DNA from: Uloborus plumipes
Taxonomy: Eukaryota; Arthropoda; Arachnida; Araneae; Uloboridae
Direction: 5' to 3'
NCBI GenBank assembly: GCA_038373865.1
Contig: JAXGGA010000036.1
Location: 1 to 64,000 of the forward strand
DNA: 64,000 nucleotides
A program made the translations under genes and the position numbers. Shown in pieces: positions 11,444-23,000 of this stretch. Under the pieces are notes generated by a model. The model had not been told where the DNA came from. It saw only the letters and a program-made list of their open reading frames with translations, and ran no database searches. Each line of letters opens with the position of its first letter. Within the stretch, counting starts at the first letter, position 1.

Positions 11444-12178
11444 AACGTAAGCGTAGCGAGAAGTACAGAAAAAGCGTAAAAAAGAAGTATACTTGAAAGG
11501 ACGTGCAATTTGAATCGAGCTAAAAGAAAATAAAGAAATAAAAATTATAAATTGACCGTTTAAGAACCATTACGCTCCAAGTTTAATTTTATTTCATAAA
11601 TTATCGAATCAATTTATAATGTTTTTAAGCTTTGTTAGGCATTAAAATTTTAACATCAGCAAAAAAAAGTATATCGTTAAAAATATATAATGTTTTTTTT
11701 TCTTTTTTTTTTTTAAACTAAAGCAATTTTAATTATTCTATTTCAAAGCTTATGGTTTTTAAAGGGTTAGAAATATGGTTTAGGTGCATTCAAGCGATCT
11801 TCTAACGTATAGTGAAATGAATTAAAATTAATCAAATTTTGAATTTGAAACAGAAGTACTATTTTTTTATAATGTATTTGTAATCTCCACATCGCTATTT
11901 ATTGTATTTTTTTTTTATCAATAAGAACCAGATATTTAAAATTTATTACTAATTATATGAAACTGACTTTTTCAGGTAAATTGGATAAATAGTAAATAAT
12001 ATTGAGCGTTTCGTAGGTGTAACATAAATTCTCCTTTTGGTTCAACACAGTGTGGTTATCATATTTGTCATTTGTAGTGTAAGATGAAAGTAAAAAGAAG
12101 TGAAGTTTTAAAGGAAAAAACTGTTCCCCCCCCCCCCCCGTTTTTGTTGACATTAATATAATTGATGCTTGACAATTT
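11444..12178. other. Gene-free stretch upstream of H2B-1
   Basis: AT-rich, with a C run near 12126-12139. No supported gene. Confidence 0.4.
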
Positions 12179-12179
12179 A

Positions 12180-13005
12180 TGTTGACGCCATATTGGAAAC
12201 CATATGGGCTTCAAGCAAGTGGAAAGGAATCTTTTAAGCTTATGGCATGCAGTTCTAATACTAAGATTAGTGCGGTCCGATTTTTTTGCTCAAGTGAGTA
12301 TGGCAAAAGATTTAAACTCAAGGTTTTTTTGTTTTTGTTTTTGTACAGCGTTTTGCCATGCATTTTTCGAGTTCTTAATCTGCATGGATCGGGATGGCAA
12401 AAGAAGCCGTTTCTTCCGTTGAACAAGATGCTTTAGGTCGGAATTCAGGTGAAACGCTGCATCTGCAAAAGTGCGTTGCACACTGCATCTGCAAAAGTGC
12501 GTTTGCGCAAAAGCCCCGAATTGGCGTGCAATACACCGCCAGCTCGTTTATTCCAACCATGAACTGCAGTTTCGTGCTTATTATGCACTCATCAGCATGG
12601 TATAGGAATTAAAAGAGCTGGAGGCAAAACTCCTCTTATAGAGAAAAGAGAGCCAACAAAAACTGGAAGCTAACGTGAAAATTAGATTACCAGCGAGCGA
12701 CCGCACTTAGTACGGTACAACTCGAAAATTTTGAGGCAAGGCTCCTGTATAAAGCAGTAAGTAACCGCCCCTAAGCAAGGGCTAAAGCAGAAACATGCAA
12801 TACACCGCCAGCTCGTTTATTCCAACCGCGGACTGCAGTTTCGTGCTTTTGCGCAAACAACGTTTCACAAAAATCCAAAAAATTGCGTGTGTAACGCACT
12901 TTTGCAGATGCAGCGTTTCACCTAAATTCGGCCCTTATTATGGCAAACATTTTGCCATACTCGCTCGAAATTCAGACAATGAGCTTCAAGGCTAAAGAAT
13001 GAGAG
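12180..13005. repeat. Composite foldback repeat (AATACACCGCCAGCT family)
   Basis: CAATACACCGCCAGCTCGTT occurs twice in direct orientation (about 12528 and 12796). CGCTGCATCTGCAAAAGTGCG at about 12455 is inverted near 12900. GGAGGCAAAACTCCTCTTATA and the internal body are shared with the foldback at 31923-32230. Several overlapping frames exist here but show no domain. Confidence 0.65.
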
Positions 13006-14097
13006 CTTCTCTCTACTCTTAGCATTATAACTTACTGGCTTATGGTGGATCCAGATAAATCTTTTGCTGGGACAAATGTTAATTAATAATTAGTGAGGTT
13101 TGAAGTTCAAATAGCGGTGCTGTTGAGCCAATTACTAATGAAAAACTTAAATCGAATATTGTAAAAATTTAGAAATTGATTGATGATCTACTGAGCTGTA
13201 TTTTAGGTATTCTTGGAACGGTGATGAATCACGAGGAAATGTTCACGAATCTGTAATACTCTATCGCAATACTTTAGTGTTGCTGAGCTGCTATTTGTCA
13301 CTAAAATAGATTTTGTGTGCATTACCTCTTAATATCCATTCATTGAGAGTTATGAAAATACAGCTCACTAGCTTGCTATCTTTCGCATATACGCGGTGAA
13401 AATTATTTCCTTTATATGATCATATTCTATCAAATTCTCAATATTTTAATTTCAAACTTCAGCACAATATTTCTCATGCATGCTGTCAAGTTTTTTGAAA
13501 ATTTGGTAAAGTTTCTCCGAAAATGTTGCCAACTATGAGCCAAAAACTAGTTTTTGGAAAATCCAGAGAACAATTAAACATAGCAATTAAAAATAATTTG
13601 AAATTTTAGTTTATTTCTAGATCCTTACGACATAGGATGATAAAAAATGGCTTTTACAAGTTATTAATCCCTGAATACATGCGAGATTAAAATTCTGCTG
13701 GAAAAGGTGAGCCTATTCATGCCCTTCCTAGTACAAAATTACATAATACCAGCTGACTAGCTTAAAACTGTCGCGCTTGACAGCAATAGTTCGAAAATTC
13801 TATTTTTTAACAATATTTTTTTCCAAAAACAGACACAAGGAATTGTTATTTTTTCCGATTTAAAAGAAAATGAAATGATGCCTTACTTTCGAAGTTTTAT
13901 AAAGTATTAAGAAAACAGCAACAACAAAAAAGTGACTTTAAGAAATATTATTCATACTAAAATGCATTCTCTTTTCCGGTTTTAATACAACAGTACAACT
14001 ATGTTTTAAAATCCTGTAATGAGTTTAGATTATATATTCTTGGAAGTTTGGATCAAAATTAACCGATAAAAAAGAGACAATCAAAAGCGACAAAACC
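13006..14097. other. Gene-free stretch, nothing recognised
   Basis: No supported feature. Confidence 0.4.
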
Positions 14098-14172
14098 CAT
14101 AGAAGGATCGAATCTACGATCTTCGTGTTTTCTAGCGCAACGCTCTATCCAACCGCGCCTCTGCATCGCAGT
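14098..14172 (-). repeat. tRNA-like SINE head
   Basis: The minus strand reads GGTTGGATAGAGCGTTGCGCTAG (box A-like) and GATTCGATCCTTC (box B-like). The relative at 25312-25386 shares the GAGCGT...GATCGAATCC layout. Acceptor pairing is not tRNA-like. Confidence 0.45.
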
Positions 14173-14440
14173 TCTCCGATGCTATTCATTGAACTAATGT
14201 GTGATAAAAAACAAAACCTTAAAAAATGTTTTTATTGACACAAAAAAAAAAAAAACAATTTTTATACTGTGAGTCGATGTTTCGTTAATAGCCGGAACGA
14301 TAAGCTCCAAAATTAGAGATAAATCATGAAATTTGATAAAGAAGTAACAGGCTAGAAAAATAATATGTAAGATTTTGTGAAGGTATTTCTGCAGAAATTC
14401 GAAAAAAAAAGACAATTTTTTATTTTGGCAGAATATAAAG

Positions 14441-16469
14441 CAGGGGTGGCCAATCTTTTTATGGAGAGTGCCACTCTCTGGAGAGAAAAAGCTCAGCGTG
14501 CCACATTGTATTTTTCCAACAAACTGAAAATTTTTAAAAAGTTAAAAACAGATTTTAGGTTGGCTGACTATGCAATTCTTACTGAAATGAACTATTATTT
14601 TGCGTAAATCTGAGCAATTGAAATCTAAATGATAATAAGGATAAAACAAGTCCGAACTTAAATCGTTAATAAACACTTTTATAAGTCCTGTAAGTTGGCT
14701 TATGCTTAAAAAAGAAACAAATAACATCAAGCATTCTATTCTAAAAATTAAACAGTCTGTACTTAATGTGGTTTATGAGTCTGTATCTTTTTTACCAAGT
14801 CTTTAGTTTTAGGATTAGTTCTTGAGAATCATAAGAAGTTTAAGTGTTTTAAGTGCTATCAATTAATAATCAACGGTATTTAGATTTTTCTGTATTCATA
14901 ACAAAAAATATTTGTTTAGAAGAGTTTTGAACCAAATCTACAACAGCATCAGACGGCTAAAGTGTGCAAATGTGAAAAAAATGTTGTTGGTACAAATTTC
15001 CAAATATCTATATAACGTGGATGACTTTTTGTTGAAGTAAGCTCTTATATTTGATTACCAATGCAAAAGGTCAGTAATTCTGATTTGGATTTCAGAAGGG
15101 TAACAAGTAGTGTCTTGCAGAGAAATAGACAAAGAATTTGAAATGATCAACATTTTTTGTATGATTCATAAAATCATCAAACCTAACACTGAATGCATAC
15201 TTAAAATGAGTAAAATTTTCTCCATATACCATTGGAAAATTATAAAATTTGGGTTGATACTTTCAGTATTAAATTTAATGTTTTATTCTTTCTTCTTTCA
15301 AAAGTAGAGAGAAATAAACTGAAGTTTCAGCATAAAAGAATATAGATGGCCTATACTGGTTTAGGAAACTTTTTGTGCTATCTTAAATTTAAATTACTTT
15401 CACGCGGATAATAAGAGATGACATAGCTAAATTCATTTGCTTCATTCCTAAGTAGCAAGTCCTCATTGCTTTCCTTCCAGACATTTTAAAAGACAAACTT
15501 TCTAAAATCTTATGACTACTTTTCCTTTTCACTGAAGGACGTAACTTGCCATACTCTCCTCTTTCTCCTAGGAAAAGTTCACAAAACATTCAGAGCTCTA
15601 ATTCGCAGTTTGTTGATACAGTGAACTCTACGGGGTCACCAGCAGAGAAAAAGTCTCATTCTTCGGCAAAGAGTTTGTGATAAATAATTTGATGATACTT
15701 TTAAAGTTCCCAAAGTAAAGTTTTTCTCAAATTATTTTCAAGTAATGTAACAAAAGCAATTTAAGGATCTTCATTTGTGCAACCATAACGAATTTTGTCC
15801 AATCTGGTTTCTTAATTTTACTTGCAGAGTTAACTTTTTTCAAAAATTTCATCACCCGTAGCTGAAACTATTACAGATCTAAAATCCATGCTGCAGCATC
15901 GAAAGTTTCATTTGTGCCAAGCACAAATATGCTTTACAAAGCATTGTCTGTAGCGTCACAGCTTTCGTTGGATGTCCGAAGCTAACGCAAAGTATTTTGC
16001 AATATTGTAGTTAAGACAAATGAAGGGTCAGGGGGGAAAACCACGGTAGTCACATTTGATTCATTTTGAGAACTTAAACTTTTAAACTTTACGAACTCAT
16101 AAATTTCCCCAGTATACTTGTTCTAAAATAACAATAATACATGGACTACAGTGTTTTTTCACGAATATTGCATATACTAAACGAAATTACACTTATTTTT
16201 CTAACAGGTGGTAGCATCAGTTTAAATTCAACAAAAAGTGGACTACCGTGGTTTTCCCCTGACCCTTCAAATTGTAAGCCAGCCTTCTGACGCTTAATCG
16301 TCATAATATCATTATATTTACCAGTTCAAGGGTTTTAGTTTCTATCAATGTTTTTGAGATCGACATTTCCCCCTCAATTTTAGAATTTTTTCAAAAAGTC
16401 TTCGCGTGCCACTGTTACTGCTCTGCCGTGCCACATTATGGCACGCGCGCCGCGGGTTGGCCACCCCTG
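14441..16469. mobile_element. 2.0-kb non-autonomous hAT element
   Basis: The ends CAGGGGTGGCCAA and TTGGCCACCCCTG are perfect 13-bp inverted repeats flanked by the exact 8-bp duplication ATATAAAG (14433-14440 and 16470-16477). No hAT transposase frame is visible. A 247-bp element is nested at 16022-16268. Bases 14441-15115 recur inverted at 36925-37610. Confidence 0.9.
16022..16268. mobile_element. 247-bp MITE, GAAGGGTCAGG ends, 4-bp TSD (copy 1)
   Basis: The ends GAAGGGTCAGGGGGGAAAAC and GTTTTCCCCTGACCCTTC are inverted repeats continuing through CACGGTAGTC. The flanking duplication is AAAT (16018-16021 and 16269-16272). It sits inside the hAT element, so it is the younger insertion. A second copy lies at 23190-23439 in inverse orientation. 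Confidence 0.85.
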
Positions 16470-16477
16470 ATATAAAG

Positions 16478-16741
16478 TATAAATACAACGTTAAAAAAGC
16501 ACAAATACGCAGGGATACTGCAGACACGTGTTTCAGCGTAACAATGAACGCCTTTTTCAATGCAAAAAAAAAAAAAATTGAGAGCTTATGGATGCACTGA
16601 CAAAAGCTTTTGTCGGATGTCTGTGCATCCATAAGCTCCCAATTTTTTTTGCAATGAAAAAGGCGTTCCTTATTACGCTGAAACACGTGTCTGCAGTATC
16701 CCTGCGTATTTGTGCTTTTTTAACGTTGTACTTATCCTTTT
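16478..16741. repeat. 264-bp foldback element
   Basis: Two arms of about 120 bp are near-perfect reverse complements: ACAACGTTAAAAAAGCACAA ... TTGTGCTTTTTTAACGTTGT. They share GGGATACTGCAGACACGTGT and meet at ACAAAAGCTTTTGT. It abuts the right TSD of the hAT element. The reading frames in its two strands are mirror artefacts. Confidence 0.85.
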
Positions 16742-17021
16742 CATTTTTGCACAAAGGTATTTATATACTCCATTGGCAGGATACTTTTGGCAATGAAGTG
16801 TCTATGTAAGCTCTCAACGACTAATTTAGAAATGCAGTCGAACTCCCATTTAGCAAGTGCAAAGGAGCCGCAATATTTGCTTGTTATAACCGAGTGCTCA
16901 TAAAAATCTGGTTTAAGAATATTATAAGAATTCACGCAATACTTTGTTTTTTTTTTATCATTCTGTACAGTACTGACTAAGTCGGTTAAATTTGCTTTGC
17001 ACTCGCTTATTGTCTACTTTC

Positions 17022-17330
17022 TGCCCATGAAAGCCGCGCCTAGCACTCGCGAACAGTTCCACTTGAAAAAAGGTAGATGGGTTGTAGGTGATAACTCTCC
17101 GAAGTTTTCAATTTAAAACTTGCATTTACTGTATCTTTTTGACACATTCAACTAGGTTATGTATTTGAAATTAGCAATGTTCCACGTTATTTGATACGGC
17201 TTAAAATGCTTCTTATAATTCTTCCTCTTATTGTTGGCTTACCTATCACCCCTATTTTGGTAAGATCAGTGAAGACATGACGCATGCGTAAATACGCGGA
17301 AGATTTTACCTAAGAAAATCAGACAGTATG
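17022..17330 (-). repeat. Interspersed repeat, copy 2
   Basis: Inverse-orientation copy of 8210-8522, from GCCGCGCCTAGCAC to CCTAAGAAAATCAGAC. It lies between the two H2B genes. Confidence 0.7.
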
Positions 17331-17559
17331 TCTTGTGTTATTGTACTCGAGGATTACGCGTAGTTGGAAAAGGTCGCCATTTACACCCGTGGTTTCGAAA
17401 AAAAGTTGTGGATTTTCTGTACATTAAAAGCCACTGCACTGAAGGTGTTGCAGCTAGAATATCTTCATATTTGTCGTTCTATCGTAGTCGCTTTCATTAT
17501 TATTATTTTTTCATCTGCTATAACATGATTTTGAGCAACAGTATTCTTGCGGGTAAGTA

Positions 17560-17890
17560 CAGTAAACTCCCGATTATCCACGGATTAGGGTGGCACAGTA
17601 ACCGCGGATTAGCGAATACCACGGATAATCCGAAAATAGGGAAAAACAATACTAGTGTATACAATAGCTTAAAAAAATCAATAACAACGCGTACATTTAA
17701 ATTATATCTAAAAATGATAACATTAAATGTAAAAAATATTTTTAAAGCTAAAAACGACCAATAATGCAGTGGCATTTTTCTTTATTCTATTATTATTCTA
17801 AATCATCACCATAAAAAAAATAAATAAAAGAAATCGAAAATGTAAAAGACCCGCTGATAATCCGAACCGCAGATAATCGAGAGTTTACTG
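17560..17890. mobile_element. 331-bp pogo/Tigger-type MITE
   Basis: The ends CAGTAAACTCCCGATTATCC and GATAATCGAGAGTTTACTG are inverted repeats flanked by TA on both sides (17558-17559, 17891-17892). The GATTATCC terminal motif with a TA target is characteristic of Tigger-like pogo elements. It contains poly(A)-rich non-coding interior. Confidence 0.75.
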
Positions 17891-17892
17891 TA

Positions 17893-19084
17893 TCTCGAAA
17901 ATGATAATTATTGGCTTAAATAATTCAAACGATTGCTCACTTTTTATATTCAAAAACCGCTGCCATCACCTGTTCTCAGGATTTATAATTCATTATTAAC
18001 TTTTTCCAGTTGACTTCGAAGTGGTAAAAATTTTTCTTCAAATCAAGGAAATCTGAGGAAGTCGGGAGAAATTTTATGAAGCACGAAAATATTGATCACC
18101 TTACGCGGGGTTTACTCTTGTACAATTAACATATACCGTTGTATTTCTGGTTTCCTAGTTAAAAACGGGTTTTCGTTTAGTGATAATTTATAACAAAAAA
18201 TAATTTACAATAATAACTTAATACTTTTTGGGCATGTTATAAGCGGAGATCAACTGAATATGCTCTTTTCATGACATCACCCTGTTTTATAGTCATTGTT
18301 CCTTTTTTAGATTACATTGCTCTTGAATTTCAGAACAATACTATTTTCAAAGTCTAAGGTGAGTTCTATAACACGTTGCAGTGTTGAGCTGTTAATACTC
18401 AGCTGTCATAACAATGTCATAACGGTACTATTTCATAAGTTTCCAGGAAACATCAGGGGCAATGTGAGTGAAGCTCAGTGATGTAGTATTTACTAGATGC
18501 ACAACGAAAAACAGTTTCCATAAGCAAAACACCACCCAGTAAGAGACCCTTAATCCAAATTTTGCTGCAATTCATTTTTACGGATTTTTGCTATTTGTTC
18601 AAAGGTGTAGTTTATTAAAGAAACTTAAAAGTTTATTCCTGCAAGGTTCTTCTTAGGAGCTAAATTTTTTTTTCCAAAATATCATAGCATTTATGAAGGT
18701 TAAAAATTTGTCTTCTAGTTTTTCGCAACATTTTCCCTTGGAGATAGGGCTTTCTTTCCGATGACGGCAGAGCACTTTTTCTGTCGCTGTCGCAGTACGT
18801 GTGAAGTGTTCATAAGTTAGTAGATGAAAAACAGATAGGATTTAAGACTCACTGAAAAATATTTTTCACTTTAGATTTGCCACAGTGGTAGCAAGCTGGA
18901 AATTTACAATATACGCTGCATCTGTTTTTTAAAGTTCTCTTTTTTTTTCTTTTAATATACAGAATTGAGGAAATTTGCAAATTTATATAAATAGCTATCT
19001 TATCTATTTCGAAACAACTATGACTTTTCAGAATTGAAGCAGTTTTCAAAGAGCACGCATTTTTATTTTAATATTCACAAAAAC
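17893..19084. other. Gene-free stretch, nothing recognised
   Basis: No supported feature. Confidence 0.4.
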
Positions 19085-19235
19085 AAGAGCAACCGTCATT
19101 GCTCTGCCTTAGAAACTTCACTTCGGAGGCCGCTGGTTCGATTCTCACCGTAGCCCTGGGTGTTATTTCCTCTCTTTCTTCTGTATATCTTTCTTGTGTT
19201 GTTTTTGTATTGATAAATAAGTTCAAACTGTCGAG
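19085..19235 (+). mobile_element. tRNA-derived SINE (copy 2)
   Basis: Box-B-like GGTTCGATTCTCACC is followed by the same CTGGGTGTTATTTCCTCTCT body as the copy at 1060-1215. Ends are approximate. Confidence 0.55.
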
Positions 19236-19717
19236 GTAAAGGCACCCGATATCTTCATAGAGATTAATAACTGTGACACTACAACTATATGAACCAATAA
19301 TTTCAGAAAGGGTTTAAGTCCAATCGAAATGAATAGCAAGACCTTTTTGGCATAATAGATTCAAATACATGAGAGCTTAATCTTATGGGGTACTGAATAA
19401 AAAAAAACAAAAACAAACTGTTGTCACTATTGCTAAACTATTTTTGCAATGCATTATAATGAAAACAAAATAGCTTTTAAAAACATTTATATTTAGGTCT
19501 TAAATAAATGTAGGAAATTCATAACTATTTTTTGCCTCATAAAGAATTGCAGGGGGCTGCCTATACTTCGAAGTTCATTAAATTAGAGAAAGCTAATTCT
19601 TATGAGGTACGGTAGCAAAAACTATTATCATTTTTGCATACCACATTTGTTTTTCAATGCATAACAAGAAAATAAAAACTTTCAGAAGACAAAAATAAGT
19701 TACAACATTTTAAAATT
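19236..19717. other. Gene-free stretch downstream of H2B-2
   Basis: No supported feature. Confidence 0.4.
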
Positions 19718-19723
19718 TTTATT
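19718..19723 (-). terminator. Poly(A) signal AATAAA of H2B-2
   Basis: AATAAA on the minus strand about 45 nt after the stop, nearly the same spacing as in H2B-1. Confidence 0.55.
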
Positions 19724-19766
19724 TTAAACTCAACAACATAATGTTTTAACAAAAAAGTTTTTGCAT

Positions 19767-20037
19767 TCATCTACGACCATTTTGAAAATATTGCGTTACA
19801 GCTTTTTTGCCCACATACTCGGCATGTTTTCCCAACTCACCAACCAACAAGAGACGCACGGCGGATTGAATATCATGACTGGAAAGAGTGGTGCGTTTTC
19901 TATAACGCATTAATTTGCTGGCCTCAGTAGCTAGCCTTTCAAACATGTCGGCCAAGAAATTATCCATAATTGTCATTGCATTTTGCGAAATTTCAGTTTC
20001 GCTGGTGAGTATCTTCAGCACTTTGTATATGTAGACG
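19767..20037 (-). CDS. H2B variant 2, exon 2
   Basis: Histone fold and C-terminal helix, stop TGA; acceptor TTTTCAG|CGTCTAC. Confidence 0.88.
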
Positions 20038-23000
20038 CTGAAAACAAAAGACATTTTTAATGCATAATATATACAGGGCATAAAGTCATAAGTCTTGCAG
20101 TGCTAAAGAAAAATTATAATAAAAATATAATATACGGGCGATTCTCTGTACACTCGTAATTGGCTGTCCGGACCGAGTATTTGAAAAAAATAAAGTGTTA
20201 AATAGTAATTTTCTCTCTTAATACAAGTAAAGCATTAACACTTTGTAGCCCAATTGTATTTGGAGCGTTAACAATTTAAGTTTTTTCTAGAAATTATCTA
20301 AGCACCAAAAACAGTCCAGGAAGTCAAGGAAGCCACTTTTTTTTTTTTAATTTGAGTACTCTTCATTCTTTTATCCCAGGGGAGACATATCTGTTATTTA
20401 AGTAAAAGACAACCAGATTAAAAGCATAATAGGAGCGTAGTGCTCTGAAAAATAAATATAAAGTAAGGTATTTTGTATTGTAATGGATTGAAAATAAAGT
20501 TAGTTTTGGCAAAAAAGTACAAACTTGCAGTATTTGTGAGCAAATGACTTTTTAAAGCAGAACAAAAAGTATTAAAATCTGACCTCAGAGTAATGGAGAA
20601 ACAATTTGAGTACCTAATTCACTAACATAAAACAAAAGTACAATTGTTATAATACACGGTGCCAACAAATTGAAGAAAAATAATTCGTCGCTGGAAACTG
20701 AAATCCGAAGTTTCTATAGCAACATCGAAGAGGAAAACCGAAAATGGACAAAAATACGACACAAAATTGACCCAAGGTGACGAGAACAGAACTTTAAATT
20801 CCTATTTTCATCTCTAGCGCAGTTGGAATTTTTTCGTGGAAAAGGGGGGGAGGGGTCGTGAGAGGGGTAGGGGTCGTGACAAGTCCAAATTTTCTCCTGT
20901 GGGGGGGGGGGGTCATAACAGACCTTACATGTGGACACATTAAAAGACTAGTTATCATTTGCGATTTAATCAAGAAAGTCTTAAAGGGGATTAAACCTCC
21001 CCCCCCCGCCTTAATGATGTGGCACTGACACTGATATGCATGAGAAAAGAATAGTAATCATAGAATAATGCTCTTCCAAATTAAAAGAAGTGTAATGTTT
21101 TTCATGGCTACCCAAAGACGCCCCGAGCTTAAAATCTTGGGAGAAGGAAATTCTCAATTCACCAAATGAAATTTAGAATTTAACCGAATTAAAAAATACG
21201 AACATGCACACGTACCGACAAAAAAATCCCCCCTAACATGCCGATTCGTCCAACAAAACTTACCGAATAAGGATTTGGGGGGGGGGAGAGAGATCAGTTC
21301 CCCCGTGACCTCTCTGCACGGCGCTAATGAAGGCGACTGAATTCTGAGATTGAAAATAACATTTTCAAAAAAAATAAAAAAATCGTAACCGGTCTATTTA
21401 CTGGTTAGTGGTACGTTTAGTGTGGGGGGAAGAGGGGGAGTGTAAAATAAATTTGACTCAAACAAAGGCGTATTTTCGATCATTTGTTATTACGACACAG
21501 TTTATATTTCTTACGAAATTACTTCTTAATAAAGTAGTATTTGAAGAATTTTCTGTGCAATTTTCAATAATTTTTATGAAGAACTGAGCCGTTGATAGAA
21601 ACTTTCTGCAGACGTCTAAAGAGAAGTAAACTTCATTGCAATGGCCCTCGGTTATTAATCACTGCACCATGTGAAATAAAAAAAAGCGCTAGTGGGTTGA
21701 ACTAGTAAATAATTTTCTAAATGTAACAGCGTCGATAATAACTTGAATGCAATTTTAAAACTGCACTGCTTTTTTTTCAAATGAAAAACCTGCGTTCTGA
21801 ATATGAAGTGCTGTTTTAATTTGAACAATCAATAAAAAAAAAACAGTCGTTCTTGTGACCAGCAGAAACTCATTAATTGATAAAATGTTATGAGGGACAC
21901 CGCGATTAAACTTTTTTTTTTTTGATATATCCAAGAAGAGTCGCTGTCAGCTACTAATTTCTGCATGAATATTAAAGAAATTTTCACAAAATATTCATCA
22001 AATGTCATTTTATTATGCATTATTATAAAAATAAACATATCGCACCGTTGTAAAAAAAGTGACACAAGTCGGAATCGACTAATTTTACAATAGAGTAAAA
22101 AGAAAACTAGTGGGTTCTTACTGTTTAGCAGTTGCTAGTCTTTTGCAATGAATATTCATTGATATTTTTTAATGAAATATATGTATAAACAACTTATGTT
22201 TTCTGTATAGTACTATTTTTTTCATTTGTCCCATGTTTTATATATTTAAATTTTAGTTTGATTTGTGTCACCATTAGCGTTACCTAGCGGAAACTCAAAA
22301 TTTCAGTCGTGACACTTTTCCACACACACAATGTTTCATCTGTTTCATAGAAAAATCAGAAAATTAGGATTTTTTGACGGTGGTCACTTTTCCTACAAGG
22401 ATGCGATATATGAACTGTGTCGTTAAACAAATACCGAAAATACTTTTTCTATCGAATTGACCTCCCCCCTCCCTCCGTTTACACATAAATAGTACTCAAT
22501 AGGAACTTTCTGGCTTCGAATAATTTCAGCACGCTAATTATATGCTTATAATATTTGAACTTCGGAGGCAGCAATTTCATTGTTAGTTAGCGAAATGAAT
22601 AAAAAACTTATATTAAAATTAAAGTCATAGAGCTCTCTTGGATTAGCTGCCAGAAATAATATGATGTTTTGCTCTAACTTAGAGAACCTGAACATTGTTG
22701 TAGTAAAAAGAGGCAGAATATCATATTCTAATTCAAAATCCAAAAAAATAATAAACTGATTTCACCATGTAATTTAGAATACACGATATCGTCGGCACCA
22801 TGCTAAAATAACGAATGTGAAAAACCGCGTTTTTCAAGTTCGTTTTCCCCAAGTTCGAATTTTACAAATAATTAAAATTCAAATGGTACCTTCGAACGAT
22901 AGTTTTACCCTTAAAGATATCTATAAAAATTTCAAAAATGAATATAACCAAACGCGTCAGGTGGGGAAAAAATCTATTCAGTGTTTTGGCTCTCCTGAAA

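Noticed and set aside
12179..12995. Cluster of overlapping frames on both strands
   Set aside because: They lie in a composite foldback repeat shared with 31923-32230, so the mirrored frames are by-products of the repeat.
16345..16809. Matching frames on both strands around 16.4-16.8 kb
   Set aside because: They are mirror images created by the foldback at 16478-16741 and the hAT end.
17333..17764. 143-codon plus-strand frame
   Set aside because: Its second half crosses the Tigger-type MITE and the composition is not protein-like; no domain.
20840..20915. G-rich run as a hAT MITE
   Set aside because: No CAGG termini or 8-bp duplication could be located around it.
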